Shown here: one piece after another, positions 1 to 7,275 of the stretch | Layout: each line of letters begins with the position of its first letter | How positions within the stretch are numbered: position 1 is the stretch's first letter | Assembly: GCA_900541315.1 (NCBI GenBank) | Contig: UQJF01000040.1 | Location: 1-22,220, forward strand | Reading direction: 5' to 3' | Length of the DNA: 22,220 bases | Source: an uncultured Clostridium sp. | GTDB taxonomy: Bacteria > Bacillota > Clostridia > Lachnospirales > Lachnospiraceae | The notes under the pieces: model-generated | The model's input: only the letters and a program-made list of their open reading frames with translations | Databases searched by the model: none | Told to the model about the DNA's origin: nothing | Position numbers and translations under genes: made by a program

Positions 1-47
1 GAGATGTAGCTCCGTCTCGTGGGCTCGGAGATGTGTATAAGAGACAG
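1..47 (+). other. Illumina Nextera adapter left on contig end (artefact)
   Basis: Bases 14-47 match the Nextera read-2 transposase adapter exactly, including the 19-base Tn5 mosaic end at 29-47. Bases 1-5 (gagat) match the end of the P7 oligo. Bases 6-13 (gtagctcc) sit where the i7 index belongs, and their reverse complement, GGAGCTAC, is a Nextera XT index as I recall it. This is library sequence, not genome. Genomic sequence begins at 48, so the gene cut at this end is truncated by the contig edge and not by biology. Confidence 0.97.
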
Positions 48-49
48 TT

Positions 50-547
50 ATTACCTGTTATGCACCTTCAAAAACCTTTAACTGCGCCGGTTTAAGAGCA
101 TCAGCTGTAGTAGTTCCAGATGAAAAGCTTCGTGATATGTTAAATAAACGGTTTAAGATGAACCGCAGCATCCAGCAGAATATAACCGCAATCCCGGCAT
201 TGGTGGCAGCTTACAGGGAATGTGAAGATTATCTGGAGCAGTTACTTCCATATCTGGAAAAAAATGTTGATTTCTTAAGAGATTACCTGAAAGAAAAGAT
301 GCCTAAGATCCATTTAGTAGAGCCGGAAGCTACCTATCTGATGTGGTTAGACTGCAGCGGACTTGGAATAAGCGGGGATGAGTTAGCAGATTTCATTATC
401 CAGGATTGCCAGGTAGCAGTAAGCAGAGGTGATGGATTTGGACAGGAAGGAAAGAACTTTATCCGCCTGAATATCGGATGCCCGACCAGTACATTAAAAA
501 TGGGACTGGACCGTATCTATGAGCAGTACAAAAAGAGATTTGTATAA
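50..547 (+). CDS. MalY/PatB-type PLP aminotransferase, C-terminal part (5' end missing)
   Basis: The frame is open from the contig edge, with the first full codon at 50, and stops at 545-547. It encodes about 165 residues of a fold-type I PLP enzyme, roughly the last 40% of a 390-residue family member. The segment APSKTFNCAGL at the start holds the PLP-binding lysine (codon 71-73) in the SKTFN context typical of MalY/PatB cystathionine beta-lyase-like aminotransferases. Near the end, FIRLNIGCP carries the arginine that binds the substrate carboxylate in this fold. An internal ATG at 137 is not the start, because family residues, including the catalytic lysine, lie upstream. Members cleave C-S bonds of cystathionine or transaminate amino acids; which applies here cannot be told. 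tctC starts 28 bases downstream with no terminator between, so the two may be co-transcribed. Confidence 0.88.
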   Translation: MTCYAPSKTFNCAGLRASAVVVPDEKLRDMLNKRFKMNRSIQQNITAIPALVAAYRECEDYLEQLLPYLEKNVDFLRDYLKEKMPKIHLVEPEATYLMWLDCSGLGISGDELADFIIQDCQVAVSRGDGFGQEGKNFIRLNIGCPTSTLKMGLDRIYEQYKKRFV

Positions 548-575
548 GTTATTATAAATCAAGGAGGACGTAAGA

Positions 576-1670
576 ATGAGAAAATTATTTGGATTAGCAC
601 TTGGTATGGCAATGGCAGCATCATTAACAGCATGTGGCTCCGGCAATCAGGGAGGAGCTGCCCAGACAACTGCAAAAGCAGAGGAAACCACACAGAAAGA
701 AGCATCTGCTGAAACAACTGCAGCAGATGCAAAAGCAGACAGCAGTGCAGATATTGATTATCCTACAAAGGATATTACTATCATCGTTCCTTTTGATGCA
801 GGCGGCGGAAATGATATCCTGGCACGTCTGATCTCCAAGACTGCTATGGAAGGAAAATATTTCAAGGGCGCTAACATCATCGTAGAGAACCAGCCAGGCG
901 GCGGTGGCGCTATTGGACAGGCTTATGTAGCAAAGACAGCTCCTGCAGATGGCTATACTCTGCTGACCTATACAGCATCTGCTATCAGTAATCCGATCTT
1001 AAAGCAGGTTCCGTTTACAGTAGATGATTTTAAAATCGTTATCTGCCCGAATACAGACCCGGTAGTTATGATCGCACGTAAGGATGCACCTTTTAATACA
1101 GTAGATGAAATGTTAGAGTATGCAAAAGACAATAAGCTGATCATCAATGACTCTGGTTTCGGTACTTCTACTCATGTAAGAACTCTGGACTGGACCCAGA
1201 AGATGAAAGAGCAGAAGGGCATTGATGTACAGTATGACAGTGTACACGTTGACTCTGGTAATGTACAGATCTCTGAGCTGATGGGCGGACATGCAGATCT
1301 GACCTGCTTAACAGCTGGTGAATGTGCAGATGCGATCCTTTCCGGCAACGTAAAGGCTCTTGGTATCATGACAGAAGAGCGCCTGGAAGGACTTCCAGAT
1401 GTTCCTACATTCAAAGAGCAGGGATATGACGGCTTTATCGATGGCGCTGACAGAGCAATTGCCTGTGCAACTGATGTTCCGGATGACATTTATCAGTATT
1501 TATGTGATGAATTTACAAAGCTTTGCAGCAGTGATGAATTTATCAAGGCAATGAAAGATGCAAACCTGACTCCTGCATGTGAAAGCGGAGATGAATATCA
1601 GGCATTTGTTGACAGAAAAACAGATTTATTTAATAGCCTGAAAGATTACCTCTTAGCAGGTGAAAAGTAA
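576..1670 (+). CDS. tctC: Tripartite tricarboxylate transporter, substrate-binding lipoprotein (TctC/Bug family)
   Basis: This 364-residue protein is the extracellular binding component of a TTT-family carboxylate importer. Residues 1-20 form a lipoprotein signal with lipobox LTAC, so Cys20 is the predicted lipid anchor. Residues 21-60 are a low-complexity Ala/Thr/Glu tether, as in many Gram-positive binding proteins. The mature domain starts around DYPTKDITIIVPF and carries the family signature PFDAGGGND (about residues 72-80) and QPGGGGAIG, loops that grip a carboxylate in Bug proteins. An AAGGAGG ribosome site at 561-567 supports the ATG at 576. It is followed by tctB and tctA, completing the transporter. 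The substrate is not readable from the sequence. The linked sugar-acid enzymes suggest a hexonate, hexuronate or related carboxylate, but that is inference. Confidence 0.93.
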   Translation: MRKLFGLALGMAMAASLTACGSGNQGGAAQTTAKAEETTQKEASAETTAADAKADSSADIDYPTKDITIIVPFDAGGGNDILARLISKTAMEGKYFKGANIIVENQPGGGGAIGQAYVAKTAPADGYTLLTYTASAISNPILKQVPFTVDDFKIVICPNTDPVVMIARKDAPFNTVDEMLEYAKDNKLIINDSGFGTSTHVRTLDWTQKMKEQKGIDVQYDSVHVDSGNVQISELMGGHADLTCLTAGECADAILSGNVKALGIMTEERLEGLPDVPTFKEQGYDGFIDGADRAIACATDVPDDIYQYLCDEFTKLCSSDEFIKAMKDANLTPACESGDEYQAFVDRKTDLFNSLKDYLLAGEK

Positions 1671-1680
1671 GCAACTTCTG

Positions 1681-1718
1681 GGAGAGGTCCTGGGAAGACC
1701 GGGATCTCTCTATTTCTT
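1681..1718 (+). terminator. Intercistronic hairpin between tctC and tctB
   Basis: An 11-bp stem (1682-1692 with 1700-1710, two G-T pairs) with a 7-base loop is followed by tatttctt, a poor U-tract. It lies 11 bases after the tctC stop. Such structures behind a binding-protein gene commonly protect its mRNA from decay or partly terminate, giving more binding protein than membrane subunits. That role is inferred. Confidence 0.55.
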
Positions 1719-1754
1719 AAAATTGAAGCTTTTGAGTTACATGGAGGATAGGAT

Positions 1755-2186
1755 ATGAACAAAAACAAGATCATTTCACTGATAAGTCCTGCGGCATTTC
1801 TCTTGTTTGGTATCTGGGTAAGGTATTCAGCTGCTTCTATGACCAAAAGAGACGCAATGATGCCTATCATTGTTGCCTATGCTATTATCATTGTAAGTAT
1901 CATCGATTTTATAACAGAGTGGAGAAAAAAGGAACATAAGGACCGGTTTGCAGGAGTAAACTTTGGTCGTGTAGGTGCCTGTATCGCTGCTATGTATTTA
2001 TATGTATTTCTGATCAAAAAGATCGGCTTTTATCTGGATACATTATGGCTGACTGCATTTACCATGTGGGTACTGGATTATAAGAACTACAAAATGCTGG
2101 CAGTATCAGCGGTTATCATCACAACGGTAGTATTTGTGGCATTTAATTATCTGTTAAATGTACCGCTGCCAACACTCTGGCTTTAG
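1755..2186 (+). CDS. tctB: Tripartite tricarboxylate transporter, small membrane subunit (TctB family)
   Basis: This 143-residue protein has four hydrophobic segments, at about residues 8-24, 36-53, 70-90 and 112-138. That is the size and layout of the small TctB subunit (DUF1468-like), which pairs with TctA to form the membrane part of the importer. The basic loop around residues 57-68 (EWRKKEHKDRF) separates the first and second helix pairs, a common TctB arrangement. TctB proteins are poorly conserved in sequence, so position between tctC and tctA is the main support. A ggagg site at 1743-1747 precedes the ATG. The stop codon overlaps the ribosome site of tctA, which suggests translational coupling. 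Confidence 0.88.
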   Translation: MNKNKIISLISPAAFLLFGIWVRYSAASMTKRDAMMPIIVAYAIIIVSIIDFITEWRKKEHKDRFAGVNFGRVGACIAAMYLYVFLIKKIGFYLDTLWLTAFTMWVLDYKNYKMLAVSAVIITTVVFVAFNYLLNVPLPTLWL

Positions 2187-2198
2187 GAGGAATGAGAT

Positions 2199-3728
2199 AT
2201 GGGAAATATTTTACTTGGATTGTCACAGCTTGCAAGCCCTTCTGTATTCCTGATGCTGTTTTTAGGCGTTGCTTTAGGACTTACAGTAGGCGCTCTTCCT
2301 GGGTTAAATGATAGTATCACGATCGCTGTCCTTATCCCTGTTACCTTTGGTATGCCGGCACAGTGGGCGTTCGCTCTTTTAGTAGGTGTTTATGTATCAT
2401 CTGCCTGTGGTGGTTCTATCCCGGCTGTTCTGTTAGAAATCCCTGGTACAGCTTCTGCAATGGTAACAGCAGAAGACGGATTTAAAATGAGACAAAAAGG
2501 GCGGGGGCTGGAAGCCTTAAGTATCTGTATGACCAGTTCTGTATTTGGCGGACTGGCCAGTTCACTGGTTTTAATGTTCTGTGCTCCGTTGCTTGCTTCT
2601 TTTGCTTTAAAATTCGGACCACCTGAGTATTTTATGTTAGGTGTGTTAGGTATTGCAACCGTTCTTGGCATGGCTGGTAAAAACAGCTGGAAACATTTTC
2701 TTTCCATGGGCTTTGGTCTCTGGCTTTCCTTCATCGGTGTAAGTACCTCTACAGGTATGACACGTTTTACCTTTGGTGCCATGAGCCTTATGGATGGTAT
2801 CCCTCTGGTACCTCGTATGATCGGTCTGTTTGGTATCCTTTCTGTTCTGAAGATCGCTGAAAAAGTGGGACAGGAATCTGGTGACTGGAATGGGGCAATG
2901 GTAGATGAGGCAGAAAAAGAGGTTCATCAGAATACAGGCGATAAGGTAGCTTTTCCAAGTCTTTCCATGTGTAAGAGACTTCTTCCAACCTGGCTGCGGG
3001 CTTCTGCTATTGGAAACCTGTTAGGATGTATGCCTGGCGCTGGTATGACCATGGCGATCTATACAGCTTATGATGTAGAAAAGCGTGTTCACCCGGAAAA
3101 GAAATTCGGTACTGGTATTGAAGAAGGTATTGCAGCTCCTGAGGCTGCAAATAACGCAGTAGTAGCAAGCTCCATGGTGCCTCTTATGTCCCTTGGTATC
3201 CCGGGAAACTCTACAGCAGCTCTTTTCATCGGTGCTTTAACTATTCACGGCATGGTAGCAGGTCCTACTCTTTTTGATAAGAACCCGGCTTCTGCTTATC
3301 TGATCATTGTATGCTTCCTGGTAGGAAACATCCTGATGATGCCAATGTCCCTGTTATACTGCAAATACCTGGCAGCTCCTATTTTAAAGCTGAATCCAAA
3401 GGTTTTATCTGCAGGCATCCTTGCTTTATGTGTAGCTGGTTCCTTTGCATACAAGAATAACCCATTCCATATCGGTGTAGCCATTGCCTTTGGTATTATT
3501 GGTTATCTGTTCTACAAATTCAGTATTCCTACGGCGCCGTTCATTTTGGCAAGTATCCTGGGAAGTATGATGGAATCCAACTATATTAACAGTATGGTTT
3601 ACACAGGTTCTTCAATGGTATTCTTTACAAGACCTATCAGCTGTGTGCTGGCTATCGTTTCCATCATCTTTGTAGTATGGCCATATATTTCTCCTTTATT
3701 TAAGAAGAAAAAAGCCCAGACAGTCTGA
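2199..3728 (+). CDS. tctA: Tripartite tricarboxylate transporter, large permease subunit (TctA family)
   Basis: This 509-residue integral membrane protein is of normal length for TctA. The two internal-repeat signatures are present: GLTVGALPGLNDS near residue 27, and GNLLGCMPGAGMT with SLGIPGNSTAA in the second half. GGSIPAVLLEIPGTASAMVTAEDG near residue 70 is the matching conserved loop of the first half. These glycine/proline loops are thought to form the substrate path, and uptake is driven by an ion gradient. The C-terminus ends in a basic tail (KKKKAQTV). The AGGAGG site (2185-2190) overlaps the tctB stop codon. The gene ends the transporter operon, as a strong terminator follows 21 bases later. 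Confidence 0.95.
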   Translation: MGNILLGLSQLASPSVFLMLFLGVALGLTVGALPGLNDSITIAVLIPVTFGMPAQWAFALLVGVYVSSACGGSIPAVLLEIPGTASAMVTAEDGFKMRQKGRGLEALSICMTSSVFGGLASSLVLMFCAPLLASFALKFGPPEYFMLGVLGIATVLGMAGKNSWKHFLSMGFGLWLSFIGVSTSTGMTRFTFGAMSLMDGIPLVPRMIGLFGILSVLKIAEKVGQESGDWNGAMVDEAEKEVHQNTGDKVAFPSLSMCKRLLPTWLRASAIGNLLGCMPGAGMTMAIYTAYDVEKRVHPEKKFGTGIEEGIAAPEAANNAVVASSMVPLMSLGIPGNSTAALFIGALTIHGMVAGPTLFDKNPASAYLIIVCFLVGNILMMPMSLLYCKYLAAPILKLNPKVLSAGILALCVAGSFAYKNNPFHIGVAIAFGIIGYLFYKFSIPTAPFILASILGSMMESNYINSMVYTGSSMVFFTRPISCVLAIVSIIFVVWPYISPLFKKKKAQTV

Positions 3729-3749
3729 ACAATAAAACAGTAATATCCG

Positions 3750-3791
3750 GAATACCTCTTTTCTTGAGAAAGAATTGGGGTATTCTTTTTT
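3750..3791 (+). terminator. Rho-independent terminator after tctA
   Basis: A 9-bp outer stem (3750-3758 with 3777-3785), a 2-base internal mismatch and a 5-bp inner stem are closed by a short loop, and six T follow at 3786-3791. It separates the transporter operon from the dehydratase operon. Confidence 0.85.
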
Positions 3792-3802
3792 GAGTTAAAA
3801 AT

Positions 3803-3886
3803 TTGTCTGACCTATTGCTTTTTTAATGAAAAAATGCTAATCTAAACTCACAAGATGTCAGATGAATTTTGAGAAAATAATATGAT
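3803..3886 (+). promoter_or_regulatory. Candidate promoter and GntR-type operator region of the dehydratase operon
   Basis: TTGTCTGACCT at 3803-3813 fits the FadR-subfamily operator pattern TNGTNNNACNA except for its last base. A related ATGTCAGAT lies at 3855-3863. A -10-like TATGAT is at 3881-3886, with a weak -35 that overlaps the second site. A FadR-type GntR regulator is encoded at the other end of the locus. The motif assignment is by eye; the region also contains no coding signal. Confidence 0.35.
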
Positions 3887-3912
3887 AAGTTACAAGTTAA
3901 AGGAGAGTGGCT

Positions 3913-5700
3913 ATGAAGTTACACAGTCAGGAAGTTAGAAAACTTGCACCGGAAAATGACCCGTTAAAGATCGGAATGGGATGGAGCGTGGAAGATCTGG
4001 ATAAACCTCAGATCTTGGTAGAAAGCTCTTTTGGTGACAGCCATCCGGGAAGCGCCCATCTGAACCAGTTTGTAGAAGAGGGCGTAAAAGCAGTTAACGA
4101 TAACGGAGGAAAAGCAGCCAGATATTATGTGACCGATATCTGCGATGGTATTGCCCAGGGACATGACGGCATTAACTATTCTCTTGCACACAGAGATATG
4201 ATGACCAATATGATCGAAGTTCACGGAATGGCAAGCGGCTTTGACGGCGGCATGTTTATTGCCAGCTGCGACAAGTCTGTGCCTGCTATTTTAATGGGTA
4301 TTGGCCGTTTAAAGGATATGAGTGCTATTGTAGTTACCGGCGGTGTTATGGAAGCCCATACTATTACACCTAAGTATGTGGAAAATGACCCGGCCTGCGC
4401 TATTAACGAACTGCTGACACTGGAGCAGATCGGTAAATTCGATGCACAGGAAAAGAGAGGCGAGATCCCGGAGGAACAGTTAAATTATTATAAGCACAAT
4501 GCATGCCCAAGCTGCGGTGCATGTTCCTTTATGGGTACTGCTTCCACCATGCAGATCATGGCAGAAGCATTAGGCCTGATGCTTCCAGGCACTGCCCTGA
4601 TGCCTGCAACTGCACCGGAATTAAAGCAGGCTGCTTATGATGCAGGAAAACAGCTGATGAAGTTAGTAGAAAAAGGTATCAAAGCAAAGGATATCGTTAC
4701 CATGAAGAGCTTTGAGAACGCTATTATGGTACATGCTGCTATCAGCGGCTCTACCAATGCAACCATGCACATTCCTGCTATTGCCCATGAATTTGGCTTT
4801 GAAGTAGATGCAGAAACCTTTGACCGTATGCACAGAGGGGCTCATTACCTGCTTAATATCCGTCCATCCGGTGACTGGCCAGCCCAGTATTTCTATTATG
4901 CAGGCGGTGTTCCAAGAGTTATGGAAGAAATCAAGGATATGCTGCATCTGGATGTAATGACAGTTACAGGCAAGACCTTAGGTGAGAACCTGGAAGAATT
5001 AAAGAAAAATGGTTTCTATGACCACTGTGATGAACTGTTAAAGGAAAAGGGCAAGCTGTTAGGACGCGAGATCAAGCGTACAGAGATCATCCATGCCTTT
5101 GATGATGCAAAGGGAACAGATGGAAGCATTGCTATTTTAAAGGGCAACCTGGCTCCGGAAGGCTGTGTGATCAAGCACACTGCATGCCCGAAGGAAATGT
5201 TTGAGGCAACCCTTCTTGCAAGACCATTTAACAGTGAGGAAGAGTGTATTGACGCTGTTCTTAAGAGAAAGGTAAAACCAGGGGATGCTATCTTTATCCG
5301 CTATGAGGGACCAAAGGGAAGCGGTATGCCTGAAATGTTCTATACAGGTGAAGCCATCTGCTCTGACCCGAAACTGGCTTCCAGCGTGGCTCTGATCACT
5401 GACGGACGTTTCTCCGGTGCATCCAGAGGCCCGGTTATCGGCCATGTAAGCCCGGAAGCTGCTGCAGGCGGACCTATTGCATTGGTAGAAGAAGACGACC
5501 TGATCTATATTAATGTAAAAGAGCGCAGACTGGAGATCGTAGGTGTAAAAGGTGAAAAGCGCACTACAGAGGAAATGGAAGAGATCTTAAAGGCCAGAAA
5601 AGCCAAATGGCAGCCAAAGCCTCCGAAATATACCAAGGGAACCCTTAAGCTGTTCTCTGAACATGCAGTATCACCTATTAAAGGCGGATATATGGTGTAG
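3913..5700 (+). CDS. IlvD/Edd-family [Fe-S] dehydratase, probable sugar-acid dehydratase
   Basis: This 595-residue protein belongs to the dihydroxy-acid/6-phosphogluconate/sugar-acid dehydratase family, which removes water from a 2,3-dihydroxy acid to give a 2-keto-3-deoxy acid. Cluster cysteines occupy the expected blocks: DICDGI (Cys77), ASCDKS (Cys119, with Lys121 as the likely Mg-side lysine) and CPSCGACSFMGTAS (Cys198, 201, 204; Cys204 probably the ligand). The active-site segment ITDGRFSGASRG lies near residue 500. Start choice: the ATG at 3913 lies 7 bases after AGGAG (3901-3905), while the in-frame GTG at 3907 is too close to it. Neighbours (oxidoreductase, ManD-like dehydratase, KduD and IolB remnants, TTT transporter) favour an aldonate over branched-chain amino acid synthesis. 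The exact substrate is unknown. A palindromic repeat begins directly after the stop codon. Confidence 0.9.
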   Translation: MKLHSQEVRKLAPENDPLKIGMGWSVEDLDKPQILVESSFGDSHPGSAHLNQFVEEGVKAVNDNGGKAARYYVTDICDGIAQGHDGINYSLAHRDMMTNMIEVHGMASGFDGGMFIASCDKSVPAILMGIGRLKDMSAIVVTGGVMEAHTITPKYVENDPACAINELLTLEQIGKFDAQEKRGEIPEEQLNYYKHNACPSCGACSFMGTASTMQIMAEALGLMLPGTALMPATAPELKQAAYDAGKQLMKLVEKGIKAKDIVTMKSFENAIMVHAAISGSTNATMHIPAIAHEFGFEVDAETFDRMHRGAHYLLNIRPSGDWPAQYFYYAGGVPRVMEEIKDMLHLDVMTVTGKTLGENLEELKKNGFYDHCDELLKEKGKLLGREIKRTEIIHAFDDAKGTDGSIAILKGNLAPEGCVIKHTACPKEMFEATLLARPFNSEEECIDAVLKRKVKPGDAIFIRYEGPKGSGMPEMFYTGEAICSDPKLASSVALITDGRFSGASRGPVIGHVSPEAAAGGPIALVEEDDLIYINVKERRLEIVGVKGEKRTTEEMEEILKARKAKWQPKPPKYTKGTLKLFSEHAVSPIKGGYMV

Positions 5701-5792
5701 TCCAAAGAAATCTTCGAATGCGTCACTGGCGCATTCTCGATATGCATGGCAAAACAAGCGCCACCGCAGGTGGCATTTGTTTTTCTTGGACC
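5701..5792 (+). repeat. Palindromic repeat, copy C (with extra hairpin in left arm)
   Basis: The right arm (5769-5790) pairs with aaaacaagcgccacc (5751-5765), and beyond an insertion with tccaaagaaa (5701-5710). Between those two left-arm pieces sit about 40 bases containing their own stem, gaatgcg with cgcattc. The core is closely related to copy A at 21101-21153: both hold gtggcatttgtttttcttggacc near the right end, only a base or so different. The inner GCCACC-gca-GGTGGC stem followed by atttgttttt also looks like an intrinsic terminator. The element starts at the base after the dehydratase stop codon and ends at the IolB-like remnant, so it marks the junction of a rearrangement. Confidence 0.8.
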
Positions 5793-6113
5793 ACCAACGG
5801 TGGAAATGGTGCATGGACCAGTTGGCCACCTCATGAGCATGAGAAGGATCTGGAAGAGGTTTATTGCTACTTTGATATGGATGATCCTCATTTTGGACTG
5901 CATTTAAGCTATGTAGAACCAGGAGATACTCATGGAGTAGTAGCTCATACTGTTAAGAGTGGTACTATGATCCTGGCACCAAGAGGTTACCATCCTACAG
6001 TAGCTGCACCAGGAACCAGAAATACATATTTATGGGTACTGGCAGCACATTCCCACAAGAGTCGTCGTTATGATCTGGCAGTTCTGGACCCGAAGCGTGC
6101 AGAAATGAATTAG
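5718..6113 (+). pseudogene. IolB-like 5-deoxy-glucuronate isomerase, C-terminal cupin only (5' half lost)
   Basis: From about 5800 the frame encodes GGNGAWTSWPPHEHEKDLEEVYCYF through APRGYHPTVAAPGTRNTYLWVLA. This is the C-terminal cupin of the IolB/KduI isomerase group, including the metal-binding H-x-H-x(n)-E pattern (PPHEHE...EE) and the GYHP histidine. Family proteins are about 260-270 residues with two cupin domains. Here the first domain and about half the length are absent. The upstream part of the open frame (5718-5800) is only the palindromic repeat read as protein, and neither ATG 5718 nor ATG 5742 has a ribosome site. It is therefore probably a pseudogene, though a repeat-fused small protein is formally possible. 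Working IolB converts 5-deoxy-glucuronate to 2-deoxy-5-keto-gluconate. The neighbours would also fit a 5-keto-4-deoxyuronate isomerase role. Confidence 0.75.
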
Positions 6114-6159
6114 GCTAGAAACAAAGTAAAGTTAAGAGTTGTATTTAGGAGGCAGAAAC

Positions 6160-7242
6160 ATGAACGCAATGGATTCAATTTTTCTCCCACGTTTTACCAT
6201 TGGCGAGAATGCATTTGACGCTTTCCATGATGAAATGGGAAGATATGGAAAAAAAGTAGCAGTGATCCACGGAGAAAGAGCATGGAAGGCAGCAAGGGAA
6301 TATGTAGTTCCTGCACTGGAAAAGGCAGGTCTTACAATTACTACAGAATGGCTGTATGGACATGATGCAACCCATGAAAACGCTGATAAGATCTCAAATG
6401 ATCCGGCGGTACAGGAAGCAGATATGCTCCTTGCAGTAGGCGGTGGAAAGTGTATCGATACAGCAAAACTGGCTGCAGATCACCTTGGAAAACCGGTATT
6501 TACCGCTCCTTCCATTGCGTCTAACTGCGCTCCTGTTACCCAGATCAGTATTATGTACCATGAGGATGGTTCCTTCTGCGACATCCCAAGATTAAAGGAA
6601 GTACCGGTACACTGCTTTATCAACCCGAAACTGGTTTTAGCAGCTCCTGTTAAATACCTGTGGGCTGGTATCGGTGATGCCATGGCAAAGCATGTAGAGT
6701 CCAGCTGGTCTGCAAAGGCAGGAGAGAAGTTAAGCTTTGGCAGTGAGTTTGGTATCACAGCAGGACAGATGTGCTTCTATCCAATGGTGAAGGATGCAAA
6801 GAAGGCAATGGATGATGCAAAGGCAGGAAGAAACAGTGAAGAACTGGAAAACACCATTTTAAATATCGTTGTTTCCCCAGGTGTTGTATCTGTTTCCGTT
6901 CATCCAGATTACAATGGCGGTATTGCACATGCTTTATTCTATGGCCTGACCAAGAGAGAGCACATTGAAAAGAAACATCTCCACGGTGAGGTGGTTTCCT
7001 ACGGCACATTGGTAAATCTTATGGTAGATAAGGACTGGGATAAGCTGAAAATGGCTTATGGAGTAAATAAGTCTATTGACCTGCCTGTATGCCTGGCTGA
7101 TCTGGAGCTGGAAAAGGATGACAAGTTAGAGGATGTCCTTGAAGCAACAATGGCAAATCAGGAAATGACCCATACACCTTATCCTGTAACAAAAGATATG
7201 ATCTATCAGGCTATCCATGATCTGGAAGATTATAAGGGTTAA
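6160..7242 (+). CDS. GldA-like iron/zinc-dependent alcohol dehydrogenase
   Basis: This 360-residue protein is of the glycerol dehydrogenase branch of iron-containing alcohol dehydrogenases. The NAD-binding motif GGGKCIDTAK is at about 94-103. SIASNCAP is the next conserved block. Metal ligands are Asp163 (GIGDAMAKH), His247 (GIAHALF) and His265 (HLHGE), all in the usual spacing. The start at ATG 6160 follows TAGGAGG (6146-6152); an upstream in-frame TTG at 6139 precedes that site and is rejected. Family members reduce or oxidise polyols, and the HcxA/YbdH subgroup acts on 2-hydroxy/2-keto carboxylates. Given its place between two dehydratases, oxidoreduction of a sugar acid or a keto-acid intermediate is likely, but this is inferred from context. 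Confidence 0.88.
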   Translation: MNAMDSIFLPRFTIGENAFDAFHDEMGRYGKKVAVIHGERAWKAAREYVVPALEKAGLTITTEWLYGHDATHENADKISNDPAVQEADMLLAVGGGKCIDTAKLAADHLGKPVFTAPSIASNCAPVTQISIMYHEDGSFCDIPRLKEVPVHCFINPKLVLAAPVKYLWAGIGDAMAKHVESSWSAKAGEKLSFGSEFGITAGQMCFYPMVKDAKKAMDDAKAGRNSEELENTILNIVVSPGVVSVSVHPDYNGGIAHALFYGLTKREHIEKKHLHGEVVSYGTLVNLMVDKDWDKLKMAYGVNKSIDLPVCLADLELEKDDKLEDVLEATMANQEMTHTPYPVTKDMIYQAIHDLEDYKG

Positions 7243-7275
7243 AAACATAGGCTGTGAATAAGAGAGAATAGTAAA

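Noticed and set aside
29..47. Tn5 mosaic end read as a mobile-element terminus
   Set aside because: It is part of the continuous Nextera adapter with index, so it comes from library preparation and not from a transposon in the genome.
137..547. ATG 137 as the start of a small stand-alone protein
   Set aside because: Aminotransferase residues, including the PLP lysine, continue upstream in the same frame to the contig edge.
5505..5903. A 132-residue minus-strand open frame over the dehydratase end and the repeat
   Set aside because: It is a shadow of real plus-strand coding sequence, with no start signal or recognisable domain.
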